Shown here in pieces: positions 54,601 through 63,760 of a stretch of DNA of 64,000 nucleotides. The position numbers were made by a program, and so were the translations under genes. Numbering within the stretch: position 1 is the first letter of the stretch; each line of letters starts with the position of its first letter. Location: contig JAKAKJ010000089.1 in the NCBI GenBank assembly GCA_021824575.1, forward strand, positions 1 through 64,000. The letters run 5' to 3'. Under the pieces are notes generated by a model that saw only the letters and a program-made list of their open reading frames with translations, did no database searches and was not told the origin of the DNA. This DNA comes from Chloroflexota bacterium. Lineage in GTDB: Bacteria; Chloroflexota; Anaerolineae; Anaerolineales; Villigracilaceae.

Positions 54601-56293
54601 TTCGAGCAAGCCGCCGCTCGGCACGCTGTCGAATCAAGGCATCCCGGTTTACACCTACAGCGCGCTCGAAACCGTCGGCACATCCGGCATGCTGACTTCG
54701 GCGAACTCCGCGACCGAAGGCATCCAACTTCCAACCACATACAATTACAGCAACGCGCAACTCTCGATTGATGTGTCGCCATCGCTCGCGGCTTCGATGC
54801 AGGACAGCCTGACGTATCTCAAAGATTATCCATACTACTGCATGGAGCAAACCGTCTCCAGCTTTTTGCCAAACGTGGTGACGACGCGTGCTCTGAAACT
54901 TGCAGGCTTGACGAATGCGACTTTGCAAACCAATCTCGATCAGCAAGTCAGTTCGGCTTTACAAAAAATCTATGCCAAGCAATTGCCGGACGGCGGATGG
55001 AATTGGTGGGATGGCGCAACGAGCGATCCGCAAACGAGCGCGTATGTTGTGCTTGGCTTAATGGAAGCAAAAGATTCTGGTTATCCCGTTTCGCAGGATG
55101 TTCTCGATAACGGCATCAAATATCTCAACGAGAATCCTCCGAACCTATATCAAAATGCGGCAACGTGGCAATATAACCGCTATGCCTTCATGATTTATGT
55201 GCTGGCGCGTGGAAACGTTTTACAAGCCGGACAAACCAACTTCATTTATGATCATCGCAGTTCGTTGGACTTGTACGGCAAGGCGTATCTAGCGCAGGCG
55301 ATGTATATGTTGAACCCGAAAGACACGCGCGTCAACTCGCTCATGTCGGACCTCGCGGCGGCTACCGTACTATCAGCCGCGGGCGCACACTGGGAGGAGA
55401 ATGGCCCCGCTGATTATTGGAACTGGAATACCGACACGCGCACAACCGCGATTGTGTTAAACGCTTTCGTGCAGATTGATCCGCAAAATCCGATTACAGC
55501 TAATGCCGTCCGCTGGCTGATGGCTCATCGCCAAAGCGGACACTGGCATTCGACTCAGGAAACGTCGTGGTCGCTGATCGCGTTGACCAATTGGTTGACT
55601 GCGACCAAAGAATACCAATCGAATTATCAATTTGCGGTTGGCTTGAACGGTGAAATGCTCAAGCAGGAACAGGTTACGAAAGATAATTTGACCGACACAG
55701 TTAAATTACAAGTTCAGATGAAAGACTTGTTGAAGGATACGGTCAATTATCTGGTGTTCACACGCGGAACTGGAAATGGCAATCTGTATTACGACGCGTA
55801 TCTCAGCACGACACTGCCGGTTCAGTCCATCCAGCCGCTTGACCAAGGCATGAGTCTCTCGCGTCAGTATTTCACGTTGGACGATTCAAAGAATCCCATT
55901 ACCGAAATTCAACGCGGACAACTTGTGCGCGTCCGTTTGACAATGGTCGTGCCTGACGCATTGCATTACATCGTCATTGACGATCCACTGCCTGCCGGTC
56001 TCGAAGCCATTGATGCGTCCATCGCCACAGATACAACCGTTCCCACAAAGTACACGGTGCAAGATTACAACGAGCGCGGCTTTGGCTGGTGGTTCTTTAC
56101 GCACACCGAACTGCGCGATGATAAAGTTGTGCTTTCATCGGATTACCTACCTGCTGGCACCTATGTTTATACTTACTTAGCGCGCGCCAGCACGGCAGGG
56201 ACGTTCAACGTCATCCCGCCAACTGCATCTGAATTTTATTTCCCCGATGTCGGCGGTCGAGGAGCAGGAGGCAAATTTGTTGTGAAGCCGTAA
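51608..56293 (+). CDS. Alpha-2-macroglobulin, C-terminal part with intact thioester
   Basis: 1561 codons from ATG 51608, same frame as the part upstream; fused length would be 1984 residues. The MG/A2M N-domain carries TDRPVYRPGQDVYFKG; a bait-like Gly-rich linker IPQGGGSGGGGEG precedes the GIITVRQDFKDTAFF A2M core. The thioester motif CMEQ is at 54839-54850 (Cys 1078 of this part), followed by the helical TED fold (LPDGGWNWWDG). The family traps external proteases in the periplasm or at the surface. No pbpC is adjacent, although a PBP gene follows 4 kb later. Confidence 0.88.
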   Translation: MYGLDPGTNYIVRALPGMADIYGNTIKTESSLSFHTADMSPYARLVMPWTPLVYRAKGPQDVYFEYTNLDSATISLYPLTFDEFSNMLNSNGGKGANSASTVNFNPRTQPINQWTPDTQAASNQVHSINIKLEDQKGNPLPAGYYFIGVKGSPLDYKTNFYQGYLFVVATDNITFKATSTEGLAWVVDLETGKPQANVPVMFYNSDMKQVGNTTNTDANGLVYLNNIDAPMFARAEGSGHLAFVATNWGSGVWAGDLGIQQNYYGNTTAPFVYLYTDRPVYRPGQDVYFKGLVRQNDDLHYSLLNNPQLYVTINESGQHVYAKSLPLSQLGSISDDFKLGADAALGTYTIAVATDAKADPFGYLNFRVAQYHKPTFQVNATADKTNVLVGDQVKFSLDATYYSGGNVGNGKVDWFTEESPYTFTPSPKYSQFSFSDWDRDMYYMMPEQPAQAGTLAEGSATTDVNGHLDLPQTIDLGETKTDQQVTFNANVTDVAGDTVSGQTSIVVHQSQLYAGIRSLSYVGTQGKEQPFEVAVLDWDSNPIANQSVTVQFVERQWFSVQKQDEQGQLSWVTSVKDIPISQQTITTGADGKAQVSFIPPAGGVYKAIVVVTDAKGNKQQSSTYMWVSSDQFIPWRQTNDRTFNLIADKDSYSPGDTAELLIAQPFQGSVYALVTYERGHIYKQDVVLLNGNSTIYKLPITADMAPMAYVSVVVVSGADNTKTPDFKIGMVRINVDTSQQSLDVKVTPDKQTAGPGDNVTYTITTKDQSGEPVSADVSLAVVDKAALALAPSNSGKILSSFYPDQALGVQTSLGLVANADDFNAQYRESIPQGGGSGGGGEGTSYGIITVRQDFKDTAFFQAQVTTDSSGTAQVTVKLPQNLTTWVADVRAATAHGRVGQATNEIVSTKPLFVDLQTPRFFVAGDQARIGAIIHNNGAAPLKVQVSLDAQGVELITPAAQSVDVAAKSQSYVTWDLNINEDAQRVDLTAQAVSGSFTDSSKPPLGTLSNQGIPVYTYSALETVGTSGMLTSANSATEGIQLPTTYNYSNAQLSIDVSPSLAASMQDSLTYLKDYPYYCMEQTVSSFLPNVVTTRALKLAGLTNATLQTNLDQQVSSALQKIYAKQLPDGGWNWWDGATSDPQTSAYVVLGLMEAKDSGYPVSQDVLDNGIKYLNENPPNLYQNAATWQYNRYAFMIYVLARGNVLQAGQTNFIYDHRSSLDLYGKAYLAQAMYMLNPKDTRVNSLMSDLAAATVLSAAGAHWEENGPADYWNWNTDTRTTAIVLNAFVQIDPQNPITANAVRWLMAHRQSGHWHSTQETSWSLIALTNWLTATKEYQSNYQFAVGLNGEMLKQEQVTKDNLTDTVKLQVQMKDLLKDTVNYLVFTRGTGNGNLYYDAYLSTTLPVQSIQPLDQGMSLSRQYFTLDDSKNPITEIQRGQLVRVRLTMVVPDALHYIVIDDPLPAGLEAIDASIATDTTVPTKYTVQDYNERGFGWWFFTHTELRDDKVVLSSDYLPAGTYVYTYLARASTAGTFNVIPPTASEFYFPDVGGRGAGGKFVVKP

Positions 56294-56299
56294 AATAAT

Positions 56300-56334
56300 C
56301 AGACTTCCGAAGTCTTGAAGACTTCGGAAGTCTG
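56300..56334. repeat. Perfect palindrome between two genes
   Basis: 17 bp stem CAGACTTCCGAAGTCTT and complement around one G. It ends 13 bp before the ATG of the next gene, 6 bp after the A2M stop; its 3' arm abuts the ribosome site GAGGAGG. Confidence 0.8.
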
Positions 56335-56347
56335 AGGAGGACCAAAA

Positions 56348-56698
56348 ATGAGGAAAATCTCTGGGCGATCCATAATTGCTTTTGCTGTGGCAATTGTTGT
56401 GAGCCTGATTTTGCTGATCTTCGTAACCAAGAGTCCGTATATCTTTGCTTTGGGTCTTGCCATCGGAGCATTCCTGGCTCAACTAACCACGTTCAAGAGC
56501 GGCATCATCTATGGGCTTATCACAGCGATTCCACTGAGTCTCTACCTCGTTTTGAGTAATGCCATATCTGGAATAAACAATGATCTACTATCTATATCGC
56601 TGAACATCCTTCTGCTTATCGTCTTCGGGGGAATATACACCGGCGTCATTGTGTGGATAATAAATACGCTGAAGCATGGCAAGATAATTTTCAGTTGA
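56348..56698 (+). CDS. Small integral membrane protein
   Basis: 116 residues, four hydrophobic helices (about 9-27, 30-48, 52-70, 82-106), short Lys/Arg ends. GAGGAGGACCAAAA precedes the ATG. No family recognised. The stop overlaps the start of the next gene (TGATG), so the two are likely co-expressed. Confidence 0.68.
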   Translation: MRKISGRSIIAFAVAIVVSLILLIFVTKSPYIFALGLAIGAFLAQLTTFKSGIIYGLITAIPLSLYLVLSNAISGINNDLLSISLNILLLIVFGGIYTGVIVWIINTLKHGKIIFS

Positions 56699-57174
56699 TG
56701 TATATGGCTGGTTTTAATCAAACCCCAAAATTCATCCTTCGACTCATCCATTGGCCGCCGCAAATAGTCTATGCCATCGGGCTTGGGCCGCTGATGGGGA
56801 ATTTCGTATTGCTTCTTACTACAATTGGGCGCAAGTCACACAAGCCGCGCGTCACTCCGCTGCAATATGAAGAAATTGACGGCCAGATTTATCTCAGCGC
56901 CGCGCTTGGTCAAAAAGCCGATTGGTTCCGAAATATTCAAGCCAATCCCCAAGTCGAAGTGCGCGTTAAGTCCCGGCATTTTTCAGGGTTAGCCGAAACG
57001 ATCATTGATCCCAAGCAAATCGCAGATTTTCTTGAAGTGCGATTATCGCGGCATCCGAAGATGATCGGAGCCATGTTACGCGCGGAGGGAATGCGAATCC
57101 CGCCGGAACGATGCGATTTGGAAAAGTACGCCGCTCATTTGGCTTTGGTTGTAATAAAACCGAGTCAAACTTGA
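56698..57174 (+). CDS. Nitroreductase/deazaflavin-dependent (DDN) family protein
   Basis: 158 residues from MYMAGFNQTPKF at 56698 (TGATG overlap); ATG 56704 possible. The core LLTTIGRKSHKPRVTPLQYE, IYLSAALGQKADWFRNIQANP and VEVRV is typical of the DDN/F420H2-dependent reductase family. It may reduce or bind F420 or a related flavin; the substrate is unknown. A longer frame from 56653 is rejected. Confidence 0.78.
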   Translation: MYMAGFNQTPKFILRLIHWPPQIVYAIGLGPLMGNFVLLLTTIGRKSHKPRVTPLQYEEIDGQIYLSAALGQKADWFRNIQANPQVEVRVKSRHFSGLAETIIDPKQIADFLEVRLSRHPKMIGAMLRAEGMRIPPERCDLEKYAAHLALVVIKPSQT

Positions 57175-57224
57175 ATTGATTTTGATTTAAGGGCGGTTGA
57201 ATTACTTCCAAATTCGGACATGTC

Positions 57225-57253
57225 TTGACGCATTTCTCTCTACGGTGTAACAT
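57225..57253 (+). promoter_or_regulatory. Promoter of the sugar ABC transporter
   Basis: TTGACG (57225-57230), 17 bp, TAACAT (57248-57253). About 60 nt of leader to the binding-protein gene at 57322. Confidence 0.55.
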
Positions 57254-57321
57254 AAAACTTCGTTGAAATATACAGCATCACGAACCTTATGAATCCATAA
57301 ATCTTCCGAGGAGAAAATTGT

Positions 57322-58650
57322 ATGAAATTGCGTATTGACCGATTGTCGAGAAGCTTCGTCTTTCTGTTTTTGTTATCTGCTCTTGTAACATCGCTCGCCG
57401 CGTGCGGACCGGCGGCATCGCCAACCCCCAGTAGCGTTACGCTGACATTTTATTATCCGGTTGCCGTTCCAGGGCCAATCACGCAGATCATTGACGGCTA
57501 TATCGCCAAGTTCGAACAGCAGAATCCGAACATCAAAGTGAACGCGGTTCTTTCCGGCGGATATCCCGACACGCTTACAAAAATCGAGACGACGATCAAA
57601 GGCGGAGGCACGCCGCCCGATGTCGCGGTGATGCTTTCGACTGATCTGTATTCGCTTGTAGACTCCAACGCAATCCAGCCGCTTGATGATTACATCAACA
57701 CCGCAGGCGGCAGTTCATTTACTTCCGATTTCTATCCCGCCTTCCTTGCCAACTCGAATTATCAAGGCCATATTTGGAGTCTGCCTTTCCAGCGCTCGAC
57801 GCCGGTGCTTTATTACAACAAGGATATGTTCCAGGCTGCGGGACTCGATCCGAGTCATGGCCCGGCGAACTTCGCGGAGATGGTCGCTGACGCGCAGAAG
57901 TTGACCAAGACCGATGCCAGTGGCAATACAACCACGTGGGGCTTGGAAATCTCATCAGATGGAATCCCCTACTGGCTGTTCCAATCTTTTGTGATTGGCG
58001 GTGGTACGAATGTTGTTGGCTCTGCCCCGAACCAGGTCATGTTCAACACACCTCAGGTTGCTCAAGCGCTGCAGGATTTTGCTGATCTATCTACTAAAGA
58101 CAAAGTGATGCCAACGGGCATCCTGCAATGGGCAAACATGCCGAACGATTTCGTCAACGGCAAGGCGGCCATGATCTGGCATTCGAGCGGATCGCTCACC
58201 AACATCTTGAAGCAGGCAAAATTCAATGTCGGTGTAAGCTACACCGTCGGCGAGAAGGGATATGGCGCGCCGACCGGCGGCGGCAATATCTATATGCTGA
58301 AGGGCATTCCTGCCGATCATCAGGCCGCGGCGTGGAAGTTCATCCAGTTCATGACATCCACCGACATTCAGGCTGATTGGAGCATCAACACGGGCTACAT
58401 CCCTGGCCGAAAATCTTCGATGGACACACAGGCGATGAAGGATTACATCGCCAAGACGCCGCAAGCCGCTGTTGCGCCGCAAGGGCTGCAATATGCCGGC
58501 GCTGAACTCGCTGCGCACGATAACGCCCAGATCCAAAAAGCGCTCGGCGATGCAGTGCAAGCTGTATTGACCGGCAAGAGTACTCCTGCCGACGCGCTTG
58601 CGGCCGCGCAGCAGCAGGCCGATCAGATTCTTTCTGCCTTCAAAAATTGA
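57322..58650 (+). CDS. Sugar ABC transporter substrate-binding lipoprotein
   Basis: 442 residues. Lipobox LAAC with Cys 28 after an Arg-rich leader and a hydrophobic helix, then Pro/Ser linker. SBP family 1 (UgpB/MalE-like): LTFYYPVAVPGPITQIIDG, KFEQQNPNIKV, GGTPPDVAVMLSTDLYSL, and the late FVNGKAAMIWHSSG. It captures a sugar or glycerol-3-phosphate ester for two permeases encoded immediately downstream; ATGA overlap with the first. GAGGAGAAAATTGT precedes the ATG. No ATPase gene is in view. Confidence 0.9.
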   Translation: MKLRIDRLSRSFVFLFLLSALVTSLAACGPAASPTPSSVTLTFYYPVAVPGPITQIIDGYIAKFEQQNPNIKVNAVLSGGYPDTLTKIETTIKGGGTPPDVAVMLSTDLYSLVDSNAIQPLDDYINTAGGSSFTSDFYPAFLANSNYQGHIWSLPFQRSTPVLYYNKDMFQAAGLDPSHGPANFAEMVADAQKLTKTDASGNTTTWGLEISSDGIPYWLFQSFVIGGGTNVVGSAPNQVMFNTPQVAQALQDFADLSTKDKVMPTGILQWANMPNDFVNGKAAMIWHSSGSLTNILKQAKFNVGVSYTVGEKGYGAPTGGGNIYMLKGIPADHQAAAWKFIQFMTSTDIQADWSINTGYIPGRKSSMDTQAMKDYIAKTPQAAVAPQGLQYAGAELAAHDNAQIQKALGDAVQAVLTGKSTPADALAAAQQQADQILSAFKN

Positions 58651-59567
58651 TGAGGCTGCGACCACGCACGCCTGACACAAGAACAGAGCGGCGGTTCCGA
58701 ATTGGAGCCGCCGCTTTACCCTATCTCCTGATCGCTCCCACGCTTTTATTCGTTGCAGTCTTTACGCTTTTTCCAGCCATCCGTGTTTTCTACGATAGCC
58801 TGTTCCTCCAAAACCAGGCCGTGCAGGAACCGCAGTTCACTGGCTTTGGCAATTATGCCGCATTATTCCAGGACCCAACTTTCCACCAAGTCATCATCAA
58901 CACCGTCATCTATGTTTTTGCAACGGTGCCATTGAGCGTTTTCCTCGCGCTCGTGCTTGCATTACTGTTGAACCAAAAACTCCGCGCGCTTGGACTTTAT
59001 CGGCTTGCATTTTTTTATCCCACGATTTTGCCAATGGTGAGCGCGGCGACGATCTGGCTTTTCATGTATACGCCCGGCTATGGACTCGTCAATGTGTTCA
59101 TCGAATTCTTTCACATCCAAAGTCAAAACTGGCTCGGCGATCCAAACCTGGCGCTTATCGCGTTGATCATCCTCGGCATCTGGAAGCAGACCGGTTATTT
59201 CATGATCTTCTATCTCGCCGGCTTGCAGGGACTCCCGCATGATATTTTTGAAGCCGCCTCGCTCGACGGCGCATCAGCGATCCAATCGGCGCGTTATCTC
59301 ACGTTCCCGCTGTTGGCAGGGACGACGCTGTTCGTCACCACCATCGCGGTGGTCAATGCGTTCGAGACGGTTGATCAAATCTACATTATGACCGGCGGCG
59401 GTCCCAACAACGCGACCTCCATGCTGCTCTTCAACCTGTGGCAAACATTGTTCAGTTTCCTCGACAACGGCAAAGCCAGCGCGATCAGCGTCATCCTCAT
59501 CGCCGTCCTTTTGATCTTCACTGTGACGAATTTCCTCTACACAGAGCGGCGCGGTTCGTATGAATAA
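58650..59567 (+). CDS. Sugar ABC transporter permease 1 (UgpA/MalF-like)
   Basis: 305 residues. Six helices; the conserved EAA loop is EAASLDGASAIQSARYLTFP. Start ATG 58650 overlaps the stop of the binding protein. It forms the membrane channel with the next permease. MTGGGPNNATSMLLF is the usual tail of UgpA-like proteins. Confidence 0.9.
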   Translation: MRLRPRTPDTRTERRFRIGAAALPYLLIAPTLLFVAVFTLFPAIRVFYDSLFLQNQAVQEPQFTGFGNYAALFQDPTFHQVIINTVIYVFATVPLSVFLALVLALLLNQKLRALGLYRLAFFYPTILPMVSAATIWLFMYTPGYGLVNVFIEFFHIQSQNWLGDPNLALIALIILGIWKQTGYFMIFYLAGLQGLPHDIFEAASLDGASAIQSARYLTFPLLAGTTLFVTTIAVVNAFETVDQIYIMTGGGPNNATSMLLFNLWQTLFSFLDNGKASAISVILIAVLLIFTVTNFLYTERRGSYE

Positions 59568-60432
59568 AAACCCAAAACCTGACAGGTCTCGCAGACCCTT
59601 CCGGTTTACGCCCAAATCAATTTCAAACGCACTCGGCCTTATCGTTCTCGCGGTGATTGCTGTTGGCTGGGCGATCCCAATGCTTTGGGCGCTGGCCGTT
59701 TCGGTGCATCCGCCGGACGAACCGCTCAGCGCGGCGAACCTTTGGTTCGGATCGCACCCAACGCTGACGAATTACGCACAGGCATTCCAGATCGCACCGT
59801 TTGCCCAATATTACGTCAACACAATCATCATCGTTTTTGGCATTCTTGTTGTTCAACTCGTGACAATCAGCCTCGCCGGTTATGCGTTCGCGCGTTTTCA
59901 ATTCCGCGGCCAGAATATTCTTTTCTTTCTCATCCTTTTGCAGTTGATGGTTCCATCGAGCGCGCTGATCGTTCCAAACTATTCGACGATCCGCCAGCTT
60001 CATTTATTCGACACGCTTCTCGCCGTGATGCTGCCTTTCTTCGGTTCCGCGTTCGGGACATTTTTGATGCGGCAGACCTTCCGAACCGTTCCTCGCGATC
60101 TGGACGATGCCGCGCGCATGGACGGCGCGAACTGGCTTCAGACATTGTGGTACGTTTATATTCCGCCCGCGCGTCCGGCGATGATCGCGTTCGCACTTTC
60201 ATCCATCAGCTTTCACTGGAATGATTTTCTGTGGCCGCTTGTGGTCACCAACAGCACCAGCAGCCGCCCGCTGACGGTCGGCCTCGCCGTCTTCACGCAG
60301 CTCGGTGAGATCGGCGCGCAGTGGCCGCTCGTCACCGCAGGCACGATCATCGTGGTCGGCCCGTTATTATTGTTATTCCTGATCTTCCAGCGACAATTCA
60401 TCGAGAGTTTCCTGCATTCGGGATTGAAATAG
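59560..60432 (+). CDS. Sugar ABC transporter permease 2 (UgpE/MalG-like)
   Basis: 290 residues. Six helices, EAA-type loop DDAARMDGANWLQTLWYVYI, and a typical N-terminal VGWAIPMLWALAVS. Overlaps the first permease by 8 bp. Only 3 bp separate its stop from that of the convergent penicillin-binding-protein gene, leaving no room for a terminator. Confidence 0.9.
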   Translation: MNKNPKPDRSRRPFRFTPKSISNALGLIVLAVIAVGWAIPMLWALAVSVHPPDEPLSAANLWFGSHPTLTNYAQAFQIAPFAQYYVNTIIIVFGILVVQLVTISLAGYAFARFQFRGQNILFFLILLQLMVPSSALIVPNYSTIRQLHLFDTLLAVMLPFFGSAFGTFLMRQTFRTVPRDLDDAARMDGANWLQTLWYVYIPPARPAMIAFALSSISFHWNDFLWPLVVTNSTSSRPLTVGLAVFTQLGEIGAQWPLVTAGTIIVVGPLLLLFLIFQRQFIESFLHSGLK

Positions 60433-60435
60433 TTC

Positions 60436-62913
60436 CTACTGTATTACTGTAATTGTTATCATATCGCTTTTGATCGCCTCGCCATTTGAATTCATTCCCT
60501 CTGCCCAAAATTGGTGTTGACCCGGCGACAACGTCCACCAGGCTTGATATGGTGGATTCGAAAGTGTTTGCAACAAAATACCATCTGCGTAAATTCTGAC
60601 TTGAGAAAAGTTTTGATTAGCAACAGCCTCTACCGAAAGCTGTTGAGCCGATTGATTAATATCCGACGTGATGCGATAGGTTGTATTTGGCGTTGGCGAA
60701 ACCAACATCAATGAATTTGCGTTCTGTGTATTTGCATTTTTTTCAAAGTCAGCCAATAATGGCAAACCTTGTGAGCGCGCCCACGGCAGCGCCTGGACAG
60801 GCAAATTCAACGCGATGATGGATTTGCGCCTGTCAGGCGGCGTCGAATCATTCGCGAGCGAATTCGTCAACGCGTCAACCCAAATTTGTTGATAGTAATT
60901 ATCGGTCTGCGTTGGCTCGGTTCCATTGATGAACCATTCCATTCGCGTGTGCGGACAAGCCGGAGTTGGCAGCAAACCCGAGAGGGCGCAGACTTCCACC
61001 TGTTTCATCCCATCGGGGCGAACAAACGGACGATCAGGCTGTCCCTGCAGAAGTGCGCGCATCGTATCGTTCCAAATTGGCGCGGCGCCTGTTACGCCGG
61101 TCACATCATACATGCCTTCGTAATTGCTGTTCCCAACCCAAACACCAACCAGCAGATCAGGAGTGTAACCAATCGTCCAGTTATCGTGGAAATTATCGGT
61201 TGTCCCGGTTTTGACTGCTGCGGTGTGATCGATCTTCAGCGTGCTGTTCAAGCCAAAGCCAATCGAGCGGGCGCGGTCATCGCTGAGGATGTCGCTGATG
61301 AGCCACGCCACGCGCGGGTCAAAGACTTGAACCGGCGGCGTTTTATTTTGTGAATAAAGCAGATTGCCATTTGCATCTCGAACATCGAGGATCGAATAAT
61401 TTCCCGTGTAATATCCGCCATTCGCCAAACTTGCGTAGGCTGTGGAAAGTTGAAGCAGGCTGATCTGTCCGCCGCCCAACGCCAGCGACAAATCGTAATT
61501 TTGCGGATCGCCGAGCGAAGTGATGCCAAGATGATTCGCAAGGTTGATCGTGTTATCAATGCCAACTTTTTGAAGTGTTTTCACCGCGGGAATATTCAGC
61601 GAGGATGCCAGCGCCTCGCGCACGGAAACCGGCCCGTGCTCGCGGCCATCGTAATCCACAGGTGTGTATGGCTGACCGTTGTGTGTGATAAACGTTGTGG
61701 ACACATCAAGGATCGAAGTGGCCGCCGTCCACGGATTAGGCCGCGTCGGGTCGAGGGCTTGGGCGTAGATGAACGGTTTGAACGCCGATCCCGTCTGACG
61801 CGGCGAGGTCGCCATGTCGAGCGCGCCGTCAATGGATGCGTTGAAATAATCAGCGCTCCCGACCAAAGCCAGGATTTCCCCGTTGTGCGGATCGAGGACA
61901 ACCAGCGCAGTATTGTTGACGTTGTGGTTGATCGCGCCGGGCTGTGGTTTGAATTCTTCGAGGCGACGCGCCACGGTCTGCTCTGCAACTTGTTGATCGT
62001 TCAAATCGAGCGTGGTCCGCACAACCAAACTCTGATCGGGATTCAACTTGCCGGATGTAAACAATTCGTCAAGTTGATCTTTGACCAGCCAGATGAAATG
62101 CGGCGCTTCGATTGGATACGGAGCCGGGTTGTAACTCAGCGGCGCAGACTCGGCATCGAGAAGTTGTTGATGCGTGATGTAGCCTTGCCTTTCCATCAAA
62201 TCCAAAACAATTTGCTGGCGCTGCTTCGCGAGATCAGGATGCGTGAACGGATCATAAAGCCCCGGCGCTTGCGGCAGGCCAGCCAACAGCGCACATTCCG
62301 GCAAAATCAAATCGCTGGCAGGTTTGCCGAAATACGTTTCCGACGCGGCTTCGATGCCATACGCCATGCCGCCGTAATTCACTTGATTAAGATACAACGC
62401 GAGGATGTCGTTCTTTGAAAGTTTCTGCGTCAATTCCAGCGCAAGGACAGCTTCGCGCAGTTTGCGGCGCAATGTAATTTCATTGCGCTCATGCTGACTC
62501 AGAAGCAGGTTGCGCGCCACCTGCTGCGTGATGGTGCTGCCGCCTGAGACAACTTCGCCGCCGCGCAGATTGATCCACAGCGCGCGCAGGATTCCGCCAG
62601 GATCAATGCCCGGATTGCTGTAAAAGTTTTTGTCTTCGACGGCAATCGTGGCATCCTTCATACATTGCGGAATCTTGTCGAACGACAGCACGGCATGGCG
62701 TCCGCCCACTTGCGGGATAATGTTGTAAAGCAAACGTCCGTTGCGGTCCGTGATACGAATGCTGGGGGTGTCGAGATTTGCAGACAAGGAACTGACTGAA
62801 GGCAAATCCCAAAATGTGTAAATGAAGAAAACAAGAATCAAAATCAATCCGCCGAGGGTAAAATATCGGACAGGCTTTTTCCACAAAGCAGGAAACAGAT
62901 GGCGAATAATCAT
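60436..62913 (-). CDS. Class A penicillin-binding protein (bifunctional peptidoglycan synthase)
   Basis: 825 residues. N-terminal anchor (about 19-36), GT51 domain with catalytic E93 in AVEDKNFYS and GGSTITQQVARNLLL; transpeptidase with S376-x-x-K379 (GSAFKP), S438-L-N440 and K568-T-G570; C-terminal Ig-like BiPBP-type domain from about residue 745 (LVSPTPNTTYRI). It polymerises and crosslinks peptidoglycan at the outer face of the inner membrane. It resembles PbpC by C-terminal domain, and PbpC is often next to alpha-2-macroglobulin genes; here the two are 4 kb apart. TAGAAT lies 13 nt upstream of the ATG. Confidence 0.92.
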   Translation of the reverse strand: MIIRHLFPALWKKPVRYFTLGGLILILVFFIYTFWDLPSVSSLSANLDTPSIRITDRNGRLLYNIIPQVGGRHAVLSFDKIPQCMKDATIAVEDKNFYSNPGIDPGGILRALWINLRGGEVVSGGSTITQQVARNLLLSQHERNEITLRRKLREAVLALELTQKLSKNDILALYLNQVNYGGMAYGIEAASETYFGKPASDLILPECALLAGLPQAPGLYDPFTHPDLAKQRQQIVLDLMERQGYITHQQLLDAESAPLSYNPAPYPIEAPHFIWLVKDQLDELFTSGKLNPDQSLVVRTTLDLNDQQVAEQTVARRLEEFKPQPGAINHNVNNTALVVLDPHNGEILALVGSADYFNASIDGALDMATSPRQTGSAFKPFIYAQALDPTRPNPWTAATSILDVSTTFITHNGQPYTPVDYDGREHGPVSVREALASSLNIPAVKTLQKVGIDNTINLANHLGITSLGDPQNYDLSLALGGGQISLLQLSTAYASLANGGYYTGNYSILDVRDANGNLLYSQNKTPPVQVFDPRVAWLISDILSDDRARSIGFGLNSTLKIDHTAAVKTGTTDNFHDNWTIGYTPDLLVGVWVGNSNYEGMYDVTGVTGAAPIWNDTMRALLQGQPDRPFVRPDGMKQVEVCALSGLLPTPACPHTRMEWFINGTEPTQTDNYYQQIWVDALTNSLANDSTPPDRRKSIIALNLPVQALPWARSQGLPLLADFEKNANTQNANSLMLVSPTPNTTYRITSDINQSAQQLSVEAVANQNFSQVRIYADGILLQTLSNPPYQAWWTLSPGQHQFWAEGMNSNGEAIKSDMITITVIQ

Positions 62914-62975
62914 TGTCTTGATTCTACTGCCAATAATTCTGGCTAAAGCTGCCGCCTAAAGCTCAAATAAAACGA

Positions 62976-63686
62976 ATGAAAATCGCTCGCTTTAATTTCG
63001 ATGAAAAACTTCACTGGCTTCTGCCGCGCGACAAGCGCGGCGATGGATTCGATTACGCATTTAACGGACCGCAATCCGTCAAACACTTGATCGAGTCAGT
63101 TGGAATTCCGCACACGGAAATCGGCGAGACGCGGGCAAACGAAGAAGTTGTCAGCCTGGATTACCTCGTCCATGACGGCGACCGGATCGAGGTCCGGGCT
63201 GTTGTGCCGATGGATGAATCAACCGACGAGCCGCGCTTTATCCTCGATGGTCATCTTGGCCGGCTCGCATCCCATCTGCGTATGCTTGGCATGGATTCCT
63301 TATATCGAAATGATTATAACGATAACGAATTATTTCGGATCGCCGTGGACGAAAATCGAATCCTTCTCACCCGCGACCGGCGCTTGCTGATGCATAAAAC
63401 CATCAGGCTCGGATATTTATTGCAAAGCCTGAACTCCGAAGAACAATTTCGCGAAGTCGTTCGACGATATGGATTGAAAAAATGGATCAAGCCATTCCAG
63501 CGCTGCATTCGCTGCAACCATCTTCTGGAGCCAGCGCGCAAGGAAGATGTGCTGGATCGTTTGCAGCCATTGACAAAATTGTATTTCGAAGAATTCCATA
63601 TTTGTCCGGCCTGCAATCAAATCTATTGGAAAGGTTCACATTTCGAACGAATGCAGAAGATGATTGACGAACTAAAGGATTTGTAA
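62976..63686 (+). CDS. Mut7-C ribonuclease-like protein with ubiquitin-like N-terminus
   Basis: 236 residues. The N-terminal beta-grasp domain (MKIARFNFDEKLH to about 85) is the Mut7-C ubiquitin type. The PIN-like Mut7-C RNase domain (FILDGHLGRLASHLRMLGMD, with conserved Asp, and ILLTRDRRLL) follows, then a zinc ribbon CIRCNHLLE..CPACNQIYWKGSH. Believed to act on RNA ends or in sulfur/tRNA modification; not shown for bacteria. Confidence 0.87.
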   Translation: MKIARFNFDEKLHWLLPRDKRGDGFDYAFNGPQSVKHLIESVGIPHTEIGETRANEEVVSLDYLVHDGDRIEVRAVVPMDESTDEPRFILDGHLGRLASHLRMLGMDSLYRNDYNDNELFRIAVDENRILLTRDRRLLMHKTIRLGYLLQSLNSEEQFREVVRRYGLKKWIKPFQRCIRCNHLLEPARKEDVLDRLQPLTKLYFEEFHICPACNQIYWKGSHFERMQKMIDELKDL

Positions 63687-63760
63687 GGCAATTGCGCCTT
63701 CTTATTTACGCGGGATAGCGTATCATCAGCACGTGACTCGATTTGACATTTGGATGAAAC

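Noticed and set aside
61450-62418. 322-codon plus-strand frame
   Set aside because: Antisense to the penicillin-binding protein, whose catalytic motifs all fall in the minus frame.
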